Below, one piece after another: positions 22,871 to 30,805 of a stretch of DNA of 52,728 nucleotides. Below the pieces are notes generated by a model that saw only the letters and a list, made by a program, of their open reading frames with translations, did not search any database and had not been told where the DNA came from. The DNA lies in the IMG/VR virus record IMGVR_UViG_3300024520_000099, positions 1 to 52,728 of that record. One strand, given 5' to 3'. Every line of letters begins with the position of its first letter. Position 1 is the stretch's first letter. The DNA comes from a virus. Both the position numbers and the translations under genes were made by a program.

Positions 22871-24139
22871 ATGGCGAAAAGAACATCTGGCAAGCGGAAG
22901 CGTGTCAGCGGTAAGAAGCGAGCACAGGAGCACAAGAGCGGGTTCGATCGAACAGCGATCAACGTGCCCGATGGCTGTGACCTGTTCTCGCTCGGCAAGG
23001 AAGGCACGAAGCGGATTGAGATTGTCCCCTTCACTGCTGGAGCGGACAACCCATACGCCGACAAGGGCGAACTCCACTACGAGCGAACGTTCTTCACGCA
23101 TCGTGGTATCGGAGCCAGCGAGGACACCTACATCTGCCCGAAGAAGACGTGGGGCAAGAAGTGTCCGATCTGCGAGGCGAAGGCGAAGCTCTCCCAAGAC
23201 CCGGACGCCGACGAGGATGCGGTGAAGGCGCTCAAGTGGAGCGAGCGTCAGTTGTTCAACGTGTTCGATCATGGCGATCCCGACAAGGGTCTCCAGTTGT
23301 GGGACTTCACCTTCCACTGGTTCGGCAAGTTGCTCGACGCTCGTATCAAGAACCAGGAAGAGGACGACGAGTACGAATTCTTCGCCGACCCCGAAGACGG
23401 TTTCACCTTGAGACTGACCATCGAGGAATCGGATTTTGCGAAGGGCAAGTTCGAGGTCTCCGCGATCGACTTCAAGGCTCGCAAGAAACCGTTGGACGAG
23501 GAGCTGCTCGAGGCCGCTCTGATTCTCGACGACCTGCTGATCGAAGTTCCGTACGACAAGCTCAGCGACATCTTTCTCCAAGTCGACGGCCCCGATGAGA
23601 AGACGGGTGACGATGACGACGACGACGACGAGCCCGCAAAGAAGCCGCGGACCCGGAAGCCGAAGCCCTCATCCACCACCACCAAGAAGGGCGGTGGCAA
23701 GAAGCCCCCAAAGAAGGAGCCCGAACCGGAGGAGGACGAGGACGATGAAAGCTTCGACGCCGACGCAGACGGCGACTTCGAGGAGGATGAACCGGACGCC
23801 GACGAAGACGCCGGGGATGACTCTGACGGGGATGATGACGGCGACGATGATTGGGATGATGACGAAGGCGATGGCGACGGAGACGATTCGGATTCGGATG
23901 ATGACGGAGACGATGACGACCCCGATGGGGACGCCGCTGACGATACGGACGACGACGATGACGACGATTGGGACGACGACGACGACGTCCCTTTTGAAGA
24001 AGATGACGACGAAGAGCCCGACGAGGAACCGGCACCCAAGAAGAGCCGGTCGAGATCCTCGAAGTCGTCATCGAAGAAGGGCAAAGCATCAGGTTCGACA
24101 AAGAAACCGAGCCGGAGCCGGTCCCGCTCAAGCAAGTAA
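22871..24139 (+). CDS. ssDNA-binding protein with very long acidic tail
   Basis: 422 residues. The first about 240 look like a gp32-type single-stranded DNA-binding protein: basic N-terminus, an aromatic and basic core, and a zinc site in YICPKKTWGKKCPICEAK. From about residue 245 the protein is dominated by Asp/Glu runs, broken by basic patches (TRKPKPSSTTTKKGGGKK), and ends in a Ser/Arg/Lys tail. T4 gp32 has a short acidic tail that competes with DNA and recruits partners; here the tail is far longer. It coats ssDNA at forks and during recombination. Confidence 0.75.
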   Translation: MAKRTSGKRKRVSGKKRAQEHKSGFDRTAINVPDGCDLFSLGKEGTKRIEIVPFTAGADNPYADKGELHYERTFFTHRGIGASEDTYICPKKTWGKKCPICEAKAKLSQDPDADEDAVKALKWSERQLFNVFDHGDPDKGLQLWDFTFHWFGKLLDARIKNQEEDDEYEFFADPEDGFTLRLTIEESDFAKGKFEVSAIDFKARKKPLDEELLEAALILDDLLIEVPYDKLSDIFLQVDGPDEKTGDDDDDDDEPAKKPRTRKPKPSSTTTKKGGGKKPPKKEPEPEEDEDDESFDADADGDFEEDEPDADEDAGDDSDGDDDGDDDWDDDEGDGDGDDSDSDDDGDDDDPDGDAADDTDDDDDDDWDDDDDVPFEEDDDEEPDEEPAPKKSRSRSSKSSSKKGKASGSTKKPSRSRSRSSK

Positions 24140-24175
24140 GAAGGGTGACCGGAGTTGACGACGTGACCCGAGATG

Positions 24176-24200
24176 ACGCCGCCCTTTTCCGGGGCGGCGT
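24176..24200 (+). terminator. Strong hairpin after the ssDNA-binding gene
   Basis: ACGCCGCCC (24176-24184), loop TTTTCCG, GGGCGGCGT (24192-24200): nine perfect GC-rich pairs. The T-tract is poor (TGTCG), so termination may be partial or it may limit readthrough into the recombinase gene. Confidence 0.55.
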
Positions 24201-24239
24201 TGTCGTAGGGGACAACCACACAACCACAGGAGAGAGAAC

Positions 24240-25343
24240 GTGACAGACGACGACACAGGAGACGTGAAAGCGAAGCTACGGACCAAAGCCAAACGTCCCA
24301 AGCCGGTGGCTGGTGCAAAGCTCTTGTCCAGTGGCTCCACACTGCTCGACCTAGGCTGCTCAGGTTCACCACGAGGGGCGTATGCGAAGGGTCAGTACAT
24401 CTTCTTTGTCGGCGACAGTGATAGCGGCAAGACGTGGTACTCGATGACCCTGTTCGCCGAAGCAGCACGCAACAAGAAGTTCGACGACTACGACTTCATC
24501 TACGACCCAGCCGAGGGCGGGGCACAGATGGACATTGAATACTACTTCGGCGAAGACGTAGCAGACCGGCTCCAAGCACCACAGGAGAACGAAGACGGTG
24601 ATGGGGTCGCATCCGCGTTCGTGGAGGACTTCTACATCAACCTTGACCGTCGCTTGGACAGTGGGGTTCCCTGCATCTACGTGCTCGATTCCATGGATGC
24701 TCTCAACCCCCGCATAGCCGATGAGAAGTTCGAGGACGACCGCGATGCTATCGAGGCGGGGAAGGAAACGGGTGGCACGTATGGGACCGACAAAGCGAAG
24801 CTGAACTCGAACAACCTACGTCGGGTCATTCCCAAGCTCCGCGAGACTGGTTCTATCCTGGTCATCATCTCACAGACCCGGGACAACATCGGGTTCGGTG
24901 CACAGTACAACCCCAAGACGCGGGGCGGTGGTAGGGCACTCAAGTTCTACGCTGACATTGAGATCTGGACGAGCGTCAAGGGCGGTATCGCTAAGACTGT
25001 TCGCAAGAAGAAACGACACGTTGGCAACCTGTCGCTATGCAAGGTGAAGCGTAGTCGCCTGACCGGTCGCAAGGCCGAGGTCATTGTCCCGTTCTACCAT
25101 GAGCACGGCATAGACGATGTGGGGTCGTGTATCGAATACCTGATCGACGAAGGCCACTGGACCAAGCCCAAAGGCAAGAAGGTATTCGAGGCACCCGAGT
25201 TCGAGTTCACAGGGCAGGAAGAGAAGCTCATCCAGCTCATCGAGGAAGAAGGTCGCGAGAGGGAACTCAAGATTCTCGTGGGCACCGTATGGAAGGAAGT
25301 CCTTGAAGCATCCCGCGTGAAAAGGAAGCGTCGTTATGAGTGA
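24240..25343 (+). CDS. RecA/UvsX-like recombinase
   Basis: 367 residues from GTG 24240 after CAGGAGAGAGAAC and a CA-rich leader. Walker A is VGDSDSGKT (57-65), the Walker B strand is IYVLDSMDAL, and LRRVIPKLRETGSILVIISQ is the following strand-helix with the conserved Gln. Loop 2 appears in FGAQYNPKTRGGG. The C-terminal part has a helical basic segment. It should form strand-exchange filaments with the neighbouring ssDNA-binding protein. Confidence 0.85.
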   Translation: MTDDDTGDVKAKLRTKAKRPKPVAGAKLLSSGSTLLDLGCSGSPRGAYAKGQYIFFVGDSDSGKTWYSMTLFAEAARNKKFDDYDFIYDPAEGGAQMDIEYYFGEDVADRLQAPQENEDGDGVASAFVEDFYINLDRRLDSGVPCIYVLDSMDALNPRIADEKFEDDRDAIEAGKETGGTYGTDKAKLNSNNLRRVIPKLRETGSILVIISQTRDNIGFGAQYNPKTRGGGRALKFYADIEIWTSVKGGIAKTVRKKKRHVGNLSLCKVKRSRLTGRKAEVIVPFYHEHGIDDVGSCIEYLIDEGHWTKPKGKKVFEAPEFEFTGQEEKLIQLIEEEGRERELKILVGTVWKEVLEASRVKRKRRYE

Positions 25344-25770
25344 GTGGAACCAAGCCCAAGACGAGGTCATGCTGCTCATGGTCTTACAAGCCCAGACCAA
25401 GAACCAGTATCAACGAGCCCTTGCGAAAGTCGCCGACAAGCTTCGCAAGGGTGAAGAAGAACACCACGGAGGGTCCAGGACAAAGCGACGTGATGGAGAC
25501 CCATGTCGTAGACGTCTGTGGGGCCTGGCGGTACGCGCCGTCGAGTACCCTGGACCCTCCGTGGCACGTACAAGCCGTGAAGGCTTTGACTGGTCGTGGG
25601 CTGAGTTGCTGGTTCTCAAGTGGGCGTTCACCGAGCAACCCAAGCAAGCAGACGGCAAGCCTGCACCCGACAATGAGTACATCGCCTCGCTCTTGTACCG
25701 GACAGTTGACGAGGTCCGGGAGAAGCGGGGACTCGACAGACCCGAGACCAAAGGATTCGGAATATTATGA
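25336..25770 (+). CDS. Unknown protein carrying an internal inverted repeat
   Basis: 144 residues. The N-terminal helix (QAQDEVMLLMVLQAQTKNQY) and the C-terminal part (SREGFDWSWAELLVLKWAF, then DEVREKRGLDR) look like normal protein. The middle, about residues 43-77, is very basic (RTKRRDGDPCRRRLWG) and is encoded by a 101-base segment bounded by 16-bp perfect inverted repeats. A smooth homologous core would be interrupted there if the segment were an insertion. The start overlaps the recombinase stop; the stop overlaps the flap endonuclease start. Confidence 0.6.
   Translation: MSEWNQAQDEVMLLMVLQAQTKNQYQRALAKVADKLRKGEEEHHGGSRTKRRDGDPCRRRLWGLAVRAVEYPGPSVARTSREGFDWSWAELLVLKWAFTEQPKQADGKPAPDNEYIASLLYRTVDEVREKRGLDRPETKGFGIL
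25464..25564 (+). repeat. 101-base element bounded by 16-bp perfect inverted repeats
   Basis: CCACGGAGGGTCCAGG (25464-25479) is the exact reverse complement of CCTGGACCCTCCGTGG (25549-25564). The 69-base interior folds further: CGACGTG/CATGTCG (25486-25492 with 25502-25508, extended by GG/CC across a two-base bulge, loop AGA) and GGCG/CGCC (25527-25530 with 25536-25539). The result is a three-way-junction shape. CA flanks both sides (25462-25463 and 25565-25566). It lies inside an open frame and could be a small mobile palindrome, an embedded RNA or an mRNA control structure. Confidence 0.8.
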
Positions 25771-26669
25771 ACAAGTGGCTCATCCTCGACTGCTCATACC
25801 TGTGCCACCGTGCAATGCACACCACAGGCCAGCTGACGTTCGGCGACGTGAAGACGGGCATCATCTTTGGGTTCCTACGAGACATCGGGACCCTGTGTTC
25901 GTACCACGACACCCAACGGATCGCATTCTGCTTTGACTCGACCAAGAGCAAGCGACGAGAACTCTACGAACCGTACAAGCAAGCCCGTCGTGAGAAGTAC
26001 GAACAGATGGACGAGGAAGAGGCAAAGATCTGGACTGAGTTCAGGGCACAAGTACAGAAGCTCCGACGCGAGTATCTACCCGCCATAGGCTTCAACAACA
26101 TCTTCGTTCAACGCGGCCACGAAGCTGACGACATCATAGGTAGCCTGTGCTTGGAGACGCTGCCACAAGACGGCTCAGAGGGTGTGATTATCGCCAGTGA
26201 CCACGACCTATTCCAGTTGCTCGGTCCACTGGTGACAATGTGGAACCCGAACAAGAAGCAGTTCTACACAGCAGCTGACTTCAGGCGTGAATGGGGCATT
26301 GGGCCTGAGCGGTGGCACGAGGTCAAAGCCTTCGCTGGTTGCAGTGGTGATGGTGTCGAGGGCATCCCCGGCGTTGGTGAGAAGACAGCAGCCCGTTGGC
26401 TCAAGGGTGAAGTGAACCCAAAGCACAAAGTGCATGACAAGATACTCGGTGGGATGAAGACGTACACACGCAACGTGCCATTGGTCAGGTTGCCGTTCGA
26501 GGGGACAAAGGTCTTCGAACTGGTAGACGACGATGTCACCAAAGACAAGTGGAACGCCGTGTGCCAAGAGTTGGGCATGACCAGCCTAGAGGGAGTGGAC
26601 CTAGGACCCGACGTCAGGAGACGCGGGGTGAAGCCCAAGAACAAGCGAAAAGGATTTGGCCTGACATGA
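25767..26669 (+). CDS. 5'-3' exonuclease / flap endonuclease
   Basis: 300 residues of the PIN-fold FEN family. LILDCSYLCHRAMH and FCFDST carry metal-binding aspartates, GHEADDIIGSL and ASDHDLFQLL are the central acid clusters, and SGDGVEGIPGVGEKTAARWL is the helix-3-turn-helix that holds duplex DNA. It would remove RNA primers and flaps, the activity missing from the split polymerase. Confidence 0.88.
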   Translation: MNKWLILDCSYLCHRAMHTTGQLTFGDVKTGIIFGFLRDIGTLCSYHDTQRIAFCFDSTKSKRRELYEPYKQARREKYEQMDEEEAKIWTEFRAQVQKLRREYLPAIGFNNIFVQRGHEADDIIGSLCLETLPQDGSEGVIIASDHDLFQLLGPLVTMWNPNKKQFYTAADFRREWGIGPERWHEVKAFAGCSGDGVEGIPGVGEKTAARWLKGEVNPKHKVHDKILGGMKTYTRNVPLVRLPFEGTKVFELVDDDVTKDKWNAVCQELGMTSLEGVDLGPDVRRRGVKPKNKRKGFGLT

Positions 26670-27127
26670 GAATACTTGCACTAGACATCGCCACGAAGAC
26701 CGGGTTCGCAGTCACTGACGGTGAGAGCGGAACATGGAACTTCACGGCAAAGAAGGACGAGTCGAAAGGGCTACGACTGGTTCTACTCAAACGTAACATA
26801 GCCCGCATCCACAAGGAGGAACCGATAGACATCGTGGTGTTCGAGGCAGTCCGCTGCACTCGCAACGTCCAAGCCGTGGTAGCCCAGAGCGAACTGCAGG
26901 GCATCGTGAAGGCTTGGTGCGAGATCAAAGGGATTGTCTACAAGGGCTACACGTCCTCGACCATCAAGAAGCACGCAACCGGGAAGGGCAATGCAGACAA
27001 GAAGGCTATGGTCAACTCTGCTGCTGAGTTCTTCGAAACTACCATCGTCGATGACAACCACGCGGACGCACTGTGGTTGCTCGACCTCGCAACTATCGAA
27101 CTTGATTCAGAAGGTGAATTCGAATGA
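26666..27127 (+). CDS. RuvC-like Holliday junction resolvase
   Basis: 153 residues. ILALDIATKTGFAV holds the first Asp of the RNase H-like fold, IVVFEAVR the first Glu, and the end NHADALWLLDLA the last two acids, in the RuvC order. It would cut four-way junctions made by the recombinase or by packaging. ATGA overlaps at both ends keep it in the recombination operon. Confidence 0.82.
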   Translation: MRILALDIATKTGFAVTDGESGTWNFTAKKDESKGLRLVLLKRNIARIHKEEPIDIVVFEAVRCTRNVQAVVAQSELQGIVKAWCEIKGIVYKGYTSSTIKKHATGKGNADKKAMVNSAAEFFETTIVDDNHADALWLLDLATIELDSEGEFE

Positions 27128-28158
27128 AGACGCTACTCATGTTGCTGGTGCTGTGTAGCACCGCACACGCCGTGCAACCAGTTTACCACGGCACCGAAAC
27201 TGAGGTCTGCACGCAGATGCTCAAGAACGTTGAGTTCCACCCATGGCTGAAGGGCGCTCGTAATGAATGGAGACTGTGGGACAAGACCCGCGTCGACTTC
27301 TACACGCCCACTCACGCGGTGGAAGTTGACTGGGCCCGCAAGTGGGCAGAGGGTATCGGGCAGTCGCTCTACTACGCTGACGTGACCGGTCGTAAGCCCG
27401 GCTTGTGTCTGTTGGTGGAGCAGGACGGCTCCGACAGTCGCTACGTCTACCGAGCACAGACGGTCTGTGTGAAACGTGACATCAAAATCTGGTTGGTCCT
27501 GGTGAACAAGAAAGGACCGACGCCAGCCCCGAGGTTGCATAATGTCCCAGAAGAACTCCCACCGCCAGCTAGACCTGCCGGCGTGCCACCAGGACGTGCA
27601 GCTGACGGCTTCACTCCTCGAGGACAGCAAAATGAACTCAAGTTCAACGACACCGACATGGCCCTACTTCCACCTCACTTGGCAAATGGAACGTTCGAGC
27701 AAGTGGCATACGTTGTTCATGCCAAAGGACAGGGCGAGAGCGAAGGCGGAGGAGTTGAGCAAGGCGGGAGCGTACGAGGTCCGTGTGATGGAAGCCAAGA
27801 TGGTTTCACGTTGGGGCCCAATGGCGGACATGCCGGATGTGAAAACGGCAGTTGCCGACTACCACGAAGAACGACCGGTCCACAAGCCGGGCGACAGGGG
27901 AGCACTATCGTAGCCCCTCCTGAGTGCAACGCAACAGGATGTCATTTCCAGCCATGGATGGTCCCACAGACCCGAGCTGGAGTACCAAGCAGTGAACAAG
28001 TTCAGATTCACATTCGTTGGGGCAACTGCCCTCAACCAGGACGAAGCAACTGCCCGTCTTGGCGAACTACTGAGGGCCAGTTTCAAGCAGTGCCCTGTCC
28101 TTGTCCCCGAGGGCGTCGTGGCAGAACCTTGCGACGAGGATGGCGAACTGCTCGCTGA
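27124..28158 (+). CDS. Exported PD-(D/E)XK-like protein; 3' part doubtful
   Basis: The open frame is 344 residues. Residues 1-16 (MKTLLMLLVLCSTAHA) form a signal peptide with an AHA cleavage site. Residues 45-100 match a PD-(D/E)XK-like layout: Asp58, then EVDWARKW (Glu67, Asp69, Lys73) and GQSLYYA (Gln80). After about residue 139 the sequence is Pro/Gly-rich and overlaps two better genes in other frames. Reading one base back near 27540 would give TAA at 27540-27542, fused to ATG 27542 as TAATG, so a frameshift or sequencing error just upstream may hide a real length of about 139 residues. Confidence 0.55.
   Translation: MKTLLMLLVLCSTAHAVQPVYHGTETEVCTQMLKNVEFHPWLKGARNEWRLWDKTRVDFYTPTHAVEVDWARKWAEGIGQSLYYADVTGRKPGLCLLVEQDGSDSRYVYRAQTVCVKRDIKIWLVLVNKKGPTPAPRLHNVPEELPPPARPAGVPPGRAADGFTPRGQQNELKFNDTDMALLPPHLANGTFEQVAYVVHAKGQGESEGGGVEQGGSVRGPCDGSQDGFTLGPNGGHAGCENGSCRLPRRTTGPQAGRQGSTIVAPPECNATGCHFQPWMVPQTRAGVPSSEQVQIHIRWGNCPQPGRSNCPSWRTTEGQFQAVPCPCPRGRRGRTLRRGWRTAR
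27542..27913 (+). CDS. Small protein of unknown function
   Basis: 123 residues from ATG 27542, which follows CCGAGGTTGCATA; ATG 27632 (after CGAGGACAGCAAA) would give 93 residues. The C-terminal part (AKAEELSKAGAYEVRVMEAK, then SRWGPMADMP) has normal protein character, while the overlapping frame of the upstream gene does not. No family is recognised. Confidence 0.5.
   Translation: MSQKNSHRQLDLPACHQDVQLTASLLEDSKMNSSSTTPTWPYFHLTWQMERSSKWHTLFMPKDRARAKAEELSKAGAYEVRVMEAKMVSRWGPMADMPDVKTAVADYHEERPVHKPGDRGALS
27924..27995 (+). CDS. Possible 23-residue peptide
   Basis: GTG 27924 (or ATG 27939, or ATG 27954 in the same frame) runs to TGA 27993-27995, which overlaps GTG 27992 of the next gene as GTGA. 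The stop/start overlap is the only support; the peptide (ending DGPTDPSWSTKQ) has no recognised features. It also fills the otherwise empty gap after 27913. Confidence 0.2.
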   Translation: MQRNRMSFPAMDGPTDPSWSTKQ

Positions 28159-28252
28159 CCCCGATGAAGCTGGCAACTGCGGGGCCTGTGGTTCCGCGGT
28201 AGCACCTGATGCGGTCACGTGTCACCACTGTGGAGAAATGATCGAGCAATGA
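27992..28252 (+). CDS. Small zinc-ribbon protein
   Basis: 86 residues from GTG 27992. The N-terminal strand-helix (MNKFRFTFVGATALNQDEAT) precedes a Glu/Asp-rich middle and a C-terminal zinc ribbon with CGACG and CHHCG pairs. It is joined by ATGA to the SbcC-like gene, so it may be an accessory of that complex; no function is known. Confidence 0.65.
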   Translation: MNKFRFTFVGATALNQDEATARLGELLRASFKQCPVLVPEGVVAEPCDEDGELLADPDEAGNCGACGSAVAPDAVTCHHCGEMIEQ

Positions 28253-29274
28253 TCACTGAGATACGACTAGCGAACTTTCAAGGATGGCGACGGCTCAAGG
28301 TGAAGCTGGACGAACGGGTGACCACACTCGTTGGACCTAGCGACCGAGGGAAGTCCGCTGTCATCCGAGCCCTGAAGTGGATCGCGTTCAACCGCCCGCG
28401 AGGCGATGCGATGATCCGCGACGGGGCAAAGTTCGTTGGCGTATCGGTGTTCGTAGACGATCATCAAATCACACGTAAGAAGGGAAGCGTCAACCACTAC
28501 TCGATGCGACCCGTTGGAGAAGAAGAAGGCGTGACGTACAACGCCTTCGGGACACAGGTCCCGGACGACATCGCAGAACTACTCAACGTCGGAGAGGTCA
28601 ACTTCCAAGACCAACATGATCCGCCGTACTGGTTCACGTTGTCCCCGGGACAGGTGTCCAAACAACTGAACGCGATTGTTGACCTAGGCATCATCGACGA
28701 CACGTTGAAGAACCTGGCATCGCAAGTACGCACCCACAAAGAAGCCGTCGCCATCCATACCGAGCACGTGGTCACTGCCAAAGCGACTGTCGCTGAATTC
28801 GCTCGAATACCCGAAGCAAGTGGTAGCCTGGCCTACGTGGAGACGAAACTCTCCGAATATGAGACGATAGCTTCACAGCGACGTTCCTTGGGGCGTTGTA
28901 TGGAACAGGTCTCAACGGTCGCGTCCCTCTCTAAAAGCCTGAAGGAACGTGCCACAGGGGCTCGAAATTGTGTTCAAACAGGCGGTATCGTTGTAGAACG
29001 GGCTGAACAGGTAGATCAACTGGAAAGACTGGTCTCCAAGTACGAAACCGCTCACCGTGGCTCTACCGCACCTGACTTCAGTGGTGTCGAGCACAACAAG
29101 ACACAGCACGACCAGTGTGAGACCAGGACCCATGACCTCGCACGTCTGGTTCACAAGCTCACACAAGCCCAAGCTCGGTTCGACCAAGCAACTACATCTC
29201 ACCAAGCAACCCATCAAATCATCGAAAGAGAATGCGAAGGAGTGTGTCCACTATGTCACAACCAGTTGTCTTGA
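28249..29274 (+). CDS. SbcC/Rad50-like ATPase, N-terminal half to the zinc hook
   Basis: 341 residues from ATG 28249. Walker A is VGPSDRGKS (28-36), the Q-loop region is NFQDQHDPPYWF, and a coiled coil follows to a C-terminal CPLC (333-336). CPLC is the Rad50 zinc hook, normally at the middle of the protein, so this gene stops right after the hook. The signature, Walker B and returning coiled coil are encoded separately at 30551 and 30732. With the nuclease at 29253 it should hold and trim DNA ends. Confidence 0.85.
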   Translation: MITEIRLANFQGWRRLKVKLDERVTTLVGPSDRGKSAVIRALKWIAFNRPRGDAMIRDGAKFVGVSVFVDDHQITRKKGSVNHYSMRPVGEEEGVTYNAFGTQVPDDIAELLNVGEVNFQDQHDPPYWFTLSPGQVSKQLNAIVDLGIIDDTLKNLASQVRTHKEAVAIHTEHVVTAKATVAEFARIPEASGSLAYVETKLSEYETIASQRRSLGRCMEQVSTVASLSKSLKERATGARNCVQTGGIVVERAEQVDQLERLVSKYETAHRGSTAPDFSGVEHNKTQHDQCETRTHDLARLVHKLTQAQARFDQATTSHQATHQIIERECEGVCPLCHNQLS

Positions 29275-30188
29275 CCGTGAGCGACCTCCACTTGTCGCAC
29301 AGACCACCACTGGCCCGCATGGCTGAGCCTGACTGGTATGACGTGATGAAGCGTCACCTGCTTGAGATCGAATCGGTGGCAGAGAAGCACAAGATCCCAG
29401 TCGTCTACGCTGGTGACATCTTCCACAAGTACAACCCGCCACCACGGCTCATCGCGTTCGCCCTCAAATACCTGCCCAGCGGATGGGCCATACCAGGACA
29501 ACACGACCTGCCGCATCACGTCTATGAGAACATGGACCGCACGGCATACGGTTGCTTGGTCGAGGCTGGTGTGATCAAGAACATCCACCCCGACCGCTAT
29601 GCGTATCTTGAGGTCCCAAACAAGGACGTTCTCTCGCCCGACAGCTTAGTCAGGCTTGTGGGGTTTCCATGGGGCACCGAGTTCATACCACTGGACCGAG
29701 AAGACCGCGATGGGTACACGAGCATCGCCATCGTGCACAAGTACATCTGGACGAAGGGCAAAGGGTACAAAGGCGCAAGCGAAGACGCCCTCATTGGCAA
29801 GTACCGCAAGACATGCAAGACCTACAATGCGGTCGTATTCGGTGACAACCACAAGGGCTTCCTAGTGGGCAAGCACGTGGTGAACAACGGCACCATGATG
29901 CGACGGAACTCTGACGAGATTGGGTACGACCCATGCTACTCGCTGATACACGACAACGGCGAGATCGCCCGAGCTGAGTTCAAGTGCTGTGACGAAGATG
30001 TGTTCACAGATGTAAACGAGGGTGTCGCTCTTGTGGAGCGTGCACTAGACATGACGGAGTTCATTGGTGAGCTGGGCCAACTAGGCACAGACGCACTGGA
30101 CTTCTTCGAAGCCCTGAAGAGATTCTGCGATGCCGAAGGTATCAGTGATGAAGTACGGTCCCGCGTCATGGATGCGGCCGGTAGATGA
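29253..30188 (+). CDS. SbcD/Mre11-like nuclease
   Basis: 311 residues from ATG 29253 (GAAGGAGTGTGTCCACT before it). Metallophosphoesterase motifs appear in order: SDLHLSH, YAGDIFHK, PGQHDLPHH (a GNHD variant with Gln), a His in SIAIVHKYIW, and GDNHKGF in place of GHxH. The C-terminal part is helical. Together with the SbcC halves on both sides it forms an Mre11-Rad50-type end-processing complex. Confidence 0.85.
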   Translation: MSQPVVLTVSDLHLSHRPPLARMAEPDWYDVMKRHLLEIESVAEKHKIPVVYAGDIFHKYNPPPRLIAFALKYLPSGWAIPGQHDLPHHVYENMDRTAYGCLVEAGVIKNIHPDRYAYLEVPNKDVLSPDSLVRLVGFPWGTEFIPLDREDRDGYTSIAIVHKYIWTKGKGYKGASEDALIGKYRKTCKTYNAVVFGDNHKGFLVGKHVVNNGTMMRRNSDEIGYDPCYSLIHDNGEIARAEFKCCDEDVFTDVNEGVALVERALDMTEFIGELGQLGTDALDFFEALKRFCDAEGISDEVRSRVMDAAGR

Positions 30189-30197
30189 TGGAGCGAC

Positions 30198-30560
30198 ATG
30201 GAACTACCCGAAGAAGAAACCTTCATACCGGCAGCGATGTCGTATGAAGAGAACGCATGGGAGGGCTACCACGCCACTCTAAGGGAACACGCTGACCCGC
30301 ATGGGTCACGCGAGGACCACGGTGCGTTCCTACCAGACCCCGATGAAGTCCGAGCACGAATAGGACAGATGCGGTGGCTGGCAGAACTAGGTTTCGATGA
30401 CAGGTTCATGTGCAGTGTAATGCAATACGAATGTCCGACAATACACTTAGTCAGACGCATGGTGAAGAGGTACGGTGTCACCGAGACCATTCGCCGGCTC
30501 GAACCTATGCTTGAGAAAACAGAATACGACCGAGAACTCAGAGGACCATCATGGGAATAG
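30198..30560 (+). CDS. Unknown protein between the SbcC halves
   Basis: 120 residues, acidic with clear helices (DPDEVRARIGQMRWLAELGF, then IHLVRRMVKRYGVTETIRRL). No catalytic motif is visible. It overlaps the coiled-coil gene by ten bases. Its place inside the split SbcC operon suggests a part in the same machine. Confidence 0.6.
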   Translation: MELPEEETFIPAAMSYEENAWEGYHATLREHADPHGSREDHGAFLPDPDEVRARIGQMRWLAELGFDDRFMCSVMQYECPTIHLVRRMVKRYGVTETIRRLEPMLEKTEYDRELRGPSWE

Positions 30561-30805
30561 ACCTCGAACGATACAACGAGTTGAAGGACCACGCTGACAA
30601 AGCCCAACGTGAAGCTGACAAGCAGAAGGGCGTACTCGAAGAGCTGAAGGCACAGCTCAAACGGGACTTCGGGGTTTCAACGCTCAAGGCTGCGAAAGCC
30701 AAACTGAAACAGTTCCAGGAGGAGCAAGACGATGCCGAACGAACCTACGAACAAGCCCTCGCTCAGTTCCTCGAAGACTATCCAGAGTTTGAGGAAGAAG
30801 CTTGA
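30551..30805 (+). CDS. Short coiled-coil protein, probable returning arm of split SbcC
   Basis: 84 residues, nearly one long heptad-like helix: YNELKDHADKAQREADKQKG, LEELKAQLKRDF, AKAKLKQFQEEQDDAERTYE. It has no ATPase motif. It lies between the SbcC N-half with its hook and the C-half, and its last 74 bases overlap the C-half. The simplest reading is that it supplies part of the second coiled-coil strand. Confidence 0.65.
   Translation: MGIDLERYNELKDHADKAQREADKQKGVLEELKAQLKRDFGVSTLKAAKAKLKQFQEEQDDAERTYEQALAQFLEDYPEFEEEA

Noticed and set aside
23269-24468. Long minus-strand frame of about 399 residues, Ser-rich
   Set aside because: It is the reverse of the acidic GAY-rich repeat in the ssDNA-binding protein gene; low complexity, no ribosome-binding site and opposite to every other gene.
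25464-25564. Hammerhead or T4-gene-60-type bypass element
   Set aside because: No CUGANGA/GAAA hammerhead core; the reading frame is open through the element, so bypass is not required.
25340-25936. Alternative frame of 198 residues across the inverted-repeat gene
   Set aside because: Overlaps the flap endonuclease start widely and is Ser/Pro/Arg-rich without a fold; the frame from 25336 has the couplings.
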